Source: Magnetococcales bacterium (GTDB taxonomy: Bacteria > Pseudomonadota > Magnetococcia > Magnetococcales > Magnetaquicoccaceae). From it: a DNA stretch of 5,070 nt. The notes under the pieces were generated by a model. It made no database searches and was not told the origin of the DNA. It saw only the letters and a list, made by a program, of their open reading frames with translations. A program made the translations under genes and the position numbers. Shown here piece after piece: positions 1 to 5,070 of the stretch (position 1 is its first letter; every line of letters begins with the position of its first letter). Location of the stretch: positions 1-5,070 of the forward strand of contig JADGCR010000171.1 of assembly GCA_015228895.1 (NCBI GenBank). The letters are read 5' to 3'.

Positions 1-2406
1 GCTCTCGGCGATGCTGGCGCGCCAGGCCGCGACCGCTTCCGTTCCGGAGCCCACCCCGGTGGTGTGGAACGAAAAGAGACGCAACAAGGACTCCAGGGAG
101 TCACGGGCGGCCGCGCGGTCATCCACCACCAGTGATTTCAACTGCAGCATGGACTCCGGTGGACGCAGCGCCCCTTCGATCCGGTCCACCATGGGCCGCT
201 TGAAACCGGCGGTGAACCGGAACCGGGTGCCGACTTCCGGCACGCTCTCCACCCAGATCCGGCCACCCATCAAGCCCACCAGACGCTTGCAAATGGCCAG
301 GCCCAGTCCGCTGCCACCATAGCGGCGGGTGATGGTGCCATCCGCCTGGACAAAGGGTTCGAAGAGACGCTCGATGCTCTCCGCGCTCATGCCGACCCCC
401 GTGTCGCGCACCTGGAATTCCAGCATCACCTCCCCGGTTTCCGTTTCCGGCGTCTCGCTCCGGACCGTGACCACGATTTCCCCACGCCGGGTGAACTTGA
501 TCGCGTTGCCAATCAGATTGGAGAGGATCTGTTCCAGCCGCAACGCGTCCCCCACCAGGGCGAACAGAGACTCCCCGGAGCGACCGAAAACCAGCTCCAC
601 CTCCTTCCTGGCCGCCTCCCCCCCATACAGATTGGCGAGACGGTCGAAGATGTGGCGCAGCAGGAAGCTGTTCTGTTCCAGCTCCAGTCGGTCGGCCTCG
701 ATTTTGGAAAAGTCCAGAATATCGTTGAGGATCCGCATCAGGGTCCGGGATGCCTGGAACACCTTGCTCAGATGGTCCTGCAATTTCGGAGACATTTCAC
801 ACTGAAGCGCCAGTTCGGTCATGCCCAGGATGGCGTTCATGGGGGTGCGGATCTCATGGCTCATGGTGGCCAGGAAGTTGCTTTTGGCCATGGAAGAGGC
901 CATGGCCCGGTCACGGGCTTCCCGCAACGCCTTGTTCAATCCGATCTTTTCCAGACAGCGCTTGACGTGTATGTTGAATTCATTCAGGTTGATGGGTTTG
1001 GTCAGATAGGCGAAGGCGCCCAGATTCATGGCGGCGATGGCGCACTCCATATTGCCCCGCCCGGTGATGATGATGGTCTGGAGATCGGCTTTCAGGGTGG
1101 TGGCCTGGACCATCATCTCCAGGCCATCCATGTCCGGCAGCCCAAGGTCGGTGATCAGCAGGTCGATGGATTGGGTCCGCAAGATCTGCAACGCGTCCCG
1201 ACCCGAAAGCGCGGTCAAAACGGTGCAGGATTGTTCCAGCAGATTCCTTTCCAGGAGTCTGACCATCTCCGGTTCGTCATCCACCAGCAAAATCGGTCCG
1301 GAGGGCAGCGGTTCGCCGACCCTGGAGGGCGCATCCGGTGCGGAGCGCTTGCGGCACCCCTGGACGCCCCGAAGCGCGACCGCCATTTCCGACAGGGCGA
1401 CCGGTTTGAGAAAAATCCCGGCCAGGCCGATCTCCCTGGCGCTCTCCGGCGTCATGGATTCGCTGAATCCGGTACACAAAAACAGGGGGATCTCCGGGCG
1501 AATGGCGTGAATGGCCTCCCCGAGGGCGGTTCCCACCATTTTGGGCATGGTCTGATCGGTGATCACCACGTCAAAAAAATCGGGGGTCTCCCGGAAGCGC
1601 GTCAAGGCCGCCACGGGATCGGTAAAACCGCACACCGTATAGCCAAGACCTTCCAGCATCCTGTGCCAGACCTCCACCAGAGGGGCTTCGTCGTCCACCA
1701 GCAGCACCCGTCCCATCTCCCCCGCCGGACCGGGTGGCGTGACGACGGTTTCCAAAGTCGTGGCCGGTTCCGCCCGGGGGACGGCCCGACTCCCTGGCCA
1801 CTTGTTACTGAAACTCAGGAGATTGCGCACCAGATCCCTGGCGCGCGCCGCGGCCTCCAGAATGCTCGCGCCCGCCACCTCCGGGGGGATGGCGCCCATT
1901 TTGCCCAGTTCCGCGTTGCCGATGATGATGCCCAGGACATTGTTGATGTCATGGGCGATCCCGCCCGCCAGGGAGGCGATCGCTTCCGCCTTTTGCGACT
2001 GGACGAGTTGGTTGTGGAGACGCCGGATGGTCAGGTGGGTTTGAATGCGCGCCAGGACGATGGGTGGGTTGATGGGTTTCTTGATGAAATCCACCGCCCC
2101 CAGGGCCAATCCCCGCACCTCATCCTCCTGATTGATTTTGCTGGTAACGAAAATCACCGGGATGTCTTGTGTTCCGGGATCGGCTTTCAGGCGTCGGCAA
2201 ACCTCGTAACCGTCCAGATCCGGCATCATGATGTCCAACAGGATGAGTTCGGGGAGCGGTTCCTTCAAAGCGCGCTGCAACGCCAGTTGACCGTTCTTCA
2301 CGGGCGTGACCCGATAAAGTCCGGAGAGCAACTCCACCATCAGATCGAGACTTTCCAACGAGTCATCGACAACCATGACGACCGACTTATGGGAGGATTC
2401 GTTCAT
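1..2406 (-). CDS. Soluble multi-receiver hybrid histidine kinase (3' end outside window)
   Basis: This is a cytoplasmic hybrid sensor kinase or phosphorelay hub; 802 residues are visible, with no stop codon before the window edge. Domains in order: REC1 (about 8-125; D14, D15, phospho-acceptor D58, T88, K110); a HisKA-like DHp (about 138-202; H152 in GGIAHDINN) not followed by an ATPase; a short linker (203-231); REC2 (about 232-345; D238, D239, D284, T312, K334); REC3 (about 370-485; D376, D377, D420, T448, K470); HisKA (about 505-570; H517 in MSHEIRTP); HATPase (about 620-735; N630 and N634 of the N-box, DTGVG at 668-672, GGSGLGL at 697-703); and REC4 from about 757 (D762, D763), cut by the edge. 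No signal peptide or membrane helix is visible. The ATG at 2404-2406 is the first possible ATG, GTG or TTG start after an in-frame TGA at 2464-2466. It lacks a clear Shine-Dalgarno sequence, but the next ATG (codon 11) would remove the start of REC1. A REC domain at the N-terminus implies input from another kinase; the divergent membrane kinase is the obvious candidate (inference). The family assignment is very sure; the biological signal is unknown. More RECs or an HPt could follow outside the window. Confidence 0.96.
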   Translation of the reverse strand, partial: MNESSHKSVVMVVDDSLESLDLMVELLSGLYRVTPVKNGQLALQRALKEPLPELILLDIMMPDLDGYEVCRRLKADPGTQDIPVIFVTSKINQEDEVRGLALGAVDFIKKPINPPIVLARIQTHLTIRRLHNQLVQSQKAEAIASLAGGIAHDINNVLGIIIGNAELGKMGAIPPEVAGASILEAAARARDLVRNLLSFSNKWPGSRAVPRAEPATTLETVVTPPGPAGEMGRVLLVDDEAPLVEVWHRMLEGLGYTVCGFTDPVAALTRFRETPDFFDVVITDQTMPKMVGTALGEAIHAIRPEIPLFLCTGFSESMTPESAREIGLAGIFLKPVALSEMAVALRGVQGCRKRSAPDAPSRVGEPLPSGPILLVDDEPEMVRLLERNLLEQSCTVLTALSGRDALQILRTQSIDLLITDLGLPDMDGLEMMVQATTLKADLQTIIITGRGNMECAIAAMNLGAFAYLTKPINLNEFNIHVKRCLEKIGLNKALREARDRAMASSMAKSNFLATMSHEIRTPMNAILGMTELALQCEMSPKLQDHLSKVFQASRTLMRILNDILDFSKIEADRLELEQNSFLLRHIFDRLANLYGGEAARKEVELVFGRSGESLFALVGDALRLEQILSNLIGNAIKFTRRGEIVVTVRSETPETETGEVMLEFQVRDTGVGMSAESIERLFEPFVQADGTITRRYGGSGLGLAICKRLVGLMGGRIWVESVPEVGTRFRFTAGFKRPMVDRIEGALRPPESMLQLKSLVVDDRAAARDSLESLLRLFSFHTTGVGSGTEAVAAWRASIAES

Positions 2407-2440
2407 TGCGGACCCGGTAAATGCAGGCAGTCGAAACGAG

Positions 2441-2452
2441 TGTCTTCGGACA
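2441..2452. repeat. Small inverted repeat TGTC-TTCG-GACA
   Basis: The sequence has a perfect 4-bp stem around a TTCG loop, closed by a C-G pair. In plus-strand RNA this would be the very stable cUUCGg tetraloop type; in minus-strand RNA the loop is CGAA. It lies 35-46 nt upstream of the left gene's start codon, so it would sit in that gene's leader if transcription starts further out. The stem is short and could be chance. Confidence 0.3.
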
Positions 2453-2480
2453 GACGCAACATATCAGTGTGTCAGTAATC

Positions 2481-2498
2481 TGTCCATACTGTCCATAC
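2481..2498. repeat. Perfect tandem repeat of TGTCCATAC (two copies)
   Basis: Two adjacent exact 9-bp copies lie at 2481-2489 and 2490-2498. They are about 75-92 bp upstream of the left start codon and about 130-147 bp upstream of the right one. With a 9-bp period, close to one helical turn, the copies would face a similar side of the DNA, as expected for a directly repeated regulator site. A looser pair, TCAGT at 2464-2468 and 2472-2476, lies just beside it. The repeat is seen directly; its role as an operator is inference. Confidence 0.6.
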
Positions 2499-2548
2499 AA
2501 AACAACTCCAATGTACCAACAATAATTTACATTTCCCCGTGGACGGTT

Positions 2549-2560
2549 TCTCGATCTCGA
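2549..2560. repeat. Short tandem repeat TCTCGA x2 near the -35 position
   Basis: Two exact copies of TCTCGA lie back to back where the -35 element of the right gene's promoter would fall. The segment also holds two TCGA palindromes 2 bp apart. No good TTGACA-like element exists here, so an activator site is possible, but a 6-bp repeat may well be chance. Confidence 0.3.
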
Positions 2561-2570
2561 CGACCGGACG

Positions 2571-2579
2571 TGTTATAAG
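2571..2579 (+). promoter_or_regulatory. Candidate extended -10 promoter element for the membrane kinase
   Basis: TGTTATAAG matches the extended -10 pattern TGnTATAAT at all but the last base. It lies 48 nt upstream of the right gene's start codon, giving a leader of roughly 40 nt. The -35 region (about 2550-2556) is poor, which fits an extended -10 promoter or one that needs an activator. The assignment comes from the motif match alone. Confidence 0.45.
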
Positions 2580-2610
2580 GTGAGCCTGCGACCCCGCACA
2601 GATTTCATTC

Positions 2611-2618
2611 AAAGGGAG
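2611..2618 (+). promoter_or_regulatory. Ribosome binding site of the membrane kinase gene
   Basis: AAAGGGAG is a strong purine-rich Shine-Dalgarno sequence ending 9 nt before the ATG at 2628. It settles the start: the nearer ATG at 2623 is in another frame and meets a TGA after 13 codons, while the ATG at 2628 opens the full kinase frame. Confidence 0.75.
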
Positions 2619-2627
2619 TGTCATGCC

Positions 2628-5070
2628 ATGCCCGACGATGCGCGACAGACCCGAACCCCTCTGATCCTCGCTCTTGGACTGGGGGTGGGCGTCATGGGTT
2701 TCTCTGTCCTGTTGGGCTGGCACACCCGGAGCGTCTGGCTGGTGCAATGGCAACCCGGCATGGTCCCCATGATGCACAACACCGCCTTGAATTTCCTCCT
2801 GATGGGCGTGGGTCTGATGCTGGCGGAAACCGGGAGAACGCGCCGGGCCATGACCTTGGGTCTCGTGGTGCTGCTGCTCTCCGGGGCCACCCTGGCGCAA
2901 TATTTCGTTCCAGGGGATTTTGGCATCGATCAGCTCCTCGTGCGGCACTTCATCACCGAGAAAGCCTCTCATCCGGGACGCATGGCCGCCAACACGGCCA
3001 CGGGTTTCATCGTCAGCGCCCTCGGATTGCTCACCGGTCTCCTCCCCGCACCCCGCAAACCATTCTGGCTGATGTGCTCCGGCACCGTGACGACGGCTCT
3101 GGGCGTGACCGCGATCATCGGTTATGGCATGGACCTGGAATCAGCCTGCGGTTGGGGCAACTGGACACGCATGGCCATTCAGACCGCCCTGGCCTTTCTG
3201 GCTTTGGGCCTGGGTTTGAGCGCCATGGCCTGGACCAGGGAGAGACGATGGCAGGCGGGTCTGCCCGGATGGTTGCCCCATCAGGTGTTCATCCTCCTGT
3301 TGTCGATCATGCTCGCAATCTGGATGGCCATTCAATCCGCGCAGACCCGGCCAGACACGCAGGAGGCCATTTACCGGATCATCATCCAATGGTTTCCACT
3401 GTTCGGCGTCCTGATCACCTTGTCGATTGCGTTGCTGGTCCACTTCTACCAGACCACCCGGCACCGGGCCGGCACCATGGAGGAGATCAACCAGTCCATC
3501 ACCCACTATCACAAACATCTGGAAACGGTGGTGGCCGAACGGACACAGGAGGTGGAGAAGGCCAACCGCGCCCTGCAACAACGGAACGCACTGTTTCACT
3601 CTTTCATCGCCACCACACCGGACGGCTTCTGGATCACGGACCTCCAGGGCCGCATCCTGGAGGTCAACGACCTCTATTGTCAGATGACCGGATTTCCCCG
3701 CTCGGAAGTGACCCGTCTGACCATCGGCGACCTGGACGCCAAGGAGTCCGGCGACGAACTTCAATCCCATCTGGCCGCCATTCAGACGAGCGGCGTGGAT
3801 CGCTTTTCCACCCTGCACCGCACCAAGGCGGGGGGAACCATCCCCCTGGAGGTCAGTGTGACCTACGATTACAAACAAAATCAATTCATCGCCCTGCTGC
3901 GCGACATGCGCCCCTGGAACGCGATGCTCGAAATCTTGCGCAACGAAAGGGATCGGGCGCAGCGTTTCCTCGACATCGCCGGGGTGATCATCATGGCGCT
4001 GGACCGGCAGGGACACATCACCCTGATCAATCGCAAGGGGTGCCAGGTGCTGGGACTGGAAGAGGGGGAAATTCTGGGTCAATCCTGGTTCAACACCTTC
4101 ATTCCGGATGGGGAGCGTCCCACGGTATTGGGGGAGTATCAGTTGCTGCTGTCAAACCGGTCCGAAGCGGTCAAACGGCATGAAAACTGGATCATGACAC
4201 GCCAGCAGGGGAAACGCCTGGTGGCCTGGTGGCACTCCCTGATCCTGGACGATCAGGGGCACCTGCAAGGCACCCTGAGCTCCGGAGAGGACATCACGGA
4301 ACACAGAAAAATGGAGGAACGGCTGCGCCAGGGGGAGAAGATGGAGTCCATCGGGGTGTTGTCGGGCGGGATCGCCCACAATTTCAACAACCTTCTGGCA
4401 ATCATCCTGGGCAACGCGGAACTGGCCCGGTTCGGCGCGCTGAAACCGGATGACGCGCTGACGGAAATCATCTCGGCCGCCAGCCGTGGCAAGGAACTGG
4501 TCTCGCAGTTGTTGACCTTCAGTCACCGCGCTCCAATGGGCAACATGCTCTTTCCACCGGAACTGGCACTCAAGGAAACGATCCGTTTCATCCGCTCCGT
4601 GCTTCCCCCCGCCGTACAACTCACCGCCTCGATCGAGGAGAACGCCGGCATGATCATGGGCGATGCGCATCAACTGCAACAGGTGGTCATCAATCTGGCC
4701 ACCAACGCCTGGCAGGCGCTGGAGGGCCATGAGGGTGAAATCCGGATCACCCTGTCCGCATCCCGGTTGGAACCCTCGCAGGCCCAGGGACTCTCCCTCG
4801 CTCCCGGCGACGTTTTCGAACTGAGCGTGCAGGACAATGGGCCGGGCATGGCGGTGGAGGTCAAGGAACACATCTTCGAACCCTTCTTCACCACCAAGGA
4901 ACCAGGCAAAGGGACCGGGCTGGGACTCTCCACGGTCCACGGCATCATCCACAACGCCCAGGGGGCGATCGTCTGCGACAGCGCACCCGACGCGGGCAGT
5001 CTGTTTCGCATCTATCTGCCCCGGCACCGGGTCCGGGAAGACCCTCCCCCCCCGCTCTCGCCCCACGCCG
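2628..5070 (+). CDS. Eight-helix membrane PAS-PAS sensor histidine kinase (3' end outside window)
   Basis: This is an inner-membrane sensor kinase; 814 residues are visible, with no stop before the edge. Hydrophobic segments lie near 11-30, 51-66, 75-94, 122-139, 146-167, 182-202, 218-236 and 254-274. Positive charges in the loops TGRTRR, PAPRK and TRERR put both ends in the cytoplasm. A signalling helix (about 279-325, with ERTQEVEKANRAL) leads to PAS1 (about 320-428; DGFWITD, then EVND), PAS2 (about 444-558; ending GEDITEHRK), a DHp domain (about 566-634; H584 in GGIAHNFNN) and a HATPase (about 680-798; N-box N689 and N693, DNGPG at 736-740, FEPFFTTK at 750-757, GKGTGLGLST at 760-769). The visible part ends in a Pro-rich linker, DPPPPLSP. 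In this kinase type such a linker usually leads to a C-terminal receiver, so a REC outside the window is expected. The residue after H584 is Asn rather than the usual Asp or Glu. The kinase assignment is very sure; the ligand is unknown, and I do not recognise the membrane domain as a named sensor family. The divergent gene is a REC-first hybrid kinase that could be its partner. Confidence 0.95.
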   Translation, partial: MPDDARQTRTPLILALGLGVGVMGFSVLLGWHTRSVWLVQWQPGMVPMMHNTALNFLLMGVGLMLAETGRTRRAMTLGLVVLLLSGATLAQYFVPGDFGIDQLLVRHFITEKASHPGRMAANTATGFIVSALGLLTGLLPAPRKPFWLMCSGTVTTALGVTAIIGYGMDLESACGWGNWTRMAIQTALAFLALGLGLSAMAWTRERRWQAGLPGWLPHQVFILLLSIMLAIWMAIQSAQTRPDTQEAIYRIIIQWFPLFGVLITLSIALLVHFYQTTRHRAGTMEEINQSITHYHKHLETVVAERTQEVEKANRALQQRNALFHSFIATTPDGFWITDLQGRILEVNDLYCQMTGFPRSEVTRLTIGDLDAKESGDELQSHLAAIQTSGVDRFSTLHRTKAGGTIPLEVSVTYDYKQNQFIALLRDMRPWNAMLEILRNERDRAQRFLDIAGVIIMALDRQGHITLINRKGCQVLGLEEGEILGQSWFNTFIPDGERPTVLGEYQLLLSNRSEAVKRHENWIMTRQQGKRLVAWWHSLILDDQGHLQGTLSSGEDITEHRKMEERLRQGEKMESIGVLSGGIAHNFNNLLAIILGNAELARFGALKPDDALTEIISAASRGKELVSQLLTFSHRAPMGNMLFPPELALKETIRFIRSVLPPAVQLTASIEENAGMIMGDAHQLQQVVINLATNAWQALEGHEGEIRITLSASRLEPSQAQGLSLAPGDVFELSVQDNGPGMAVEVKEHIFEPFFTTKEPGKGTGLGLSTVHGIIHNAQGAIVCDSAPDAGSLFRIYLPRHRVREDPPPPLSPHA

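Larger units (their letters stand above)
2407..2627. promoter_or_regulatory. Divergent intergenic region between the two kinase genes
   Basis: These 221 bp separate the two start codons and must carry the promoters for both genes, unless either is read from elsewhere. The centre (about 2500-2535) is noticeably AT-richer than the flanking genes, as expected for a promoter region. It contains a perfect 9-bp tandem repeat, a shorter repeat of TCTCGA, and a good extended -10 for the right gene. For the left gene, only weak candidates are visible on the minus strand (for example TTGTTG, a 17-nt gap, then TGTATG), and none is convincing. No small ORF with a ribosome binding site, tRNA or other RNA gene was recognised here. 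Confidence 0.75.

Noticed and set aside
1573..1579. Run of seven A (and a run of seven C at 618-624) inside the soluble kinase gene
   Set aside because: I considered them as frameshift or phase-variation sites, but the frame stays open and the domains (REC2, and the region before the HATPase) read through normally on both sides.
652..2478. Long plus-strand open frame (608 codons) opposite the soluble kinase
   Set aside because: Its translation is rich in His, Gly, Gln and Arg without any domain pattern, and it lies antisense to a frame with seven clear signalling domains. It is a shadow caused by GC-rich codon use.
2407..2540. Sigma-70-type promoter for the left gene on the minus strand
   Set aside because: Candidates such as TTGTTG with TGTATG at a 17-nt gap match the -10 consensus at only about half the positions. 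No single one stands out enough to annotate.
3141..4082. Minus-strand open frame of 313 codons under the membrane kinase
   Set aside because: It is antisense to the last three membrane helices and the PAS domains, and shows no recognisable domain. Its reading follows from GC-rich third positions on the other strand.
2618..4183. Plus-strand open frame of 521 codons starting at a GTG just before the kinase start
   Set aside because: It is out of frame with the membrane kinase, has low-complexity Pro/Arg/Gly/His composition, and its GTG sits inside the Shine-Dalgarno of the real gene.
4152..5066. Minus-strand open frame of 304 codons under the kinase core
   Set aside because: It is antisense to the conserved DHp and HATPase motifs, and its translation has no family resemblance.

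Overview
The window holds two large, divergently transcribed histidine-kinase genes that share a 221-bp intergenic region. Both genes run off the window: the left one at its 3' end, the right one at its 3' end as well. Base composition is clearly GC-rich, codon third positions are mostly G or C, and the kinase types are those of signalling-rich Gram-negative bacteria. This suggests a GC-rich proteobacterium. The style of the hybrid kinases would fit magnetotactic or delta-like lineages, but no taxonomic marker is present, so this is only a guess.

Positions 1-2406 (minus strand) encode at least 802 residues of a soluble multi-receiver hybrid histidine kinase. The domain order is REC1 - HisKA-like DHp (no ATPase follows) - REC2 - REC3 - HisKA - HATPase - REC4 (cut by the window edge). 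All expected receiver aspartates are present, as are both phospho-accepting histidines. Positions 2407-2627 are the shared intergenic region, with a plausible extended -10 and a good ribosome binding site for the right gene, plus a perfect 9-bp tandem repeat. Positions 2628-5070 (plus strand) encode at least 814 residues of a membrane sensor kinase: eight predicted transmembrane helices - signalling helix - PAS - PAS - HisKA - HATPase - Pro-rich linker. The linker suggests that a receiver domain follows outside the window.

The layout suggests a signalling pair (inference). The membrane kinase would sense an envelope, redox or small-molecule cue, and the soluble kinase, which begins with a receiver domain, would act as a downstream phosphorelay hub. 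The most unusual point is the first DHp of the soluble kinase. It has an intact H-box but no ATP-binding domain, and it is about half identical to the DHp of the neighbouring membrane kinase, with two 16-nt perfect matches in the DNA. The membrane domain of the right gene also shows a repeated motif at the start of each even-numbered helix.

No RNA genes, mobile elements, CRISPR arrays or terminators were found. Long open frames on the strands opposite to, or out of frame with, these two genes are GC-driven shadows.
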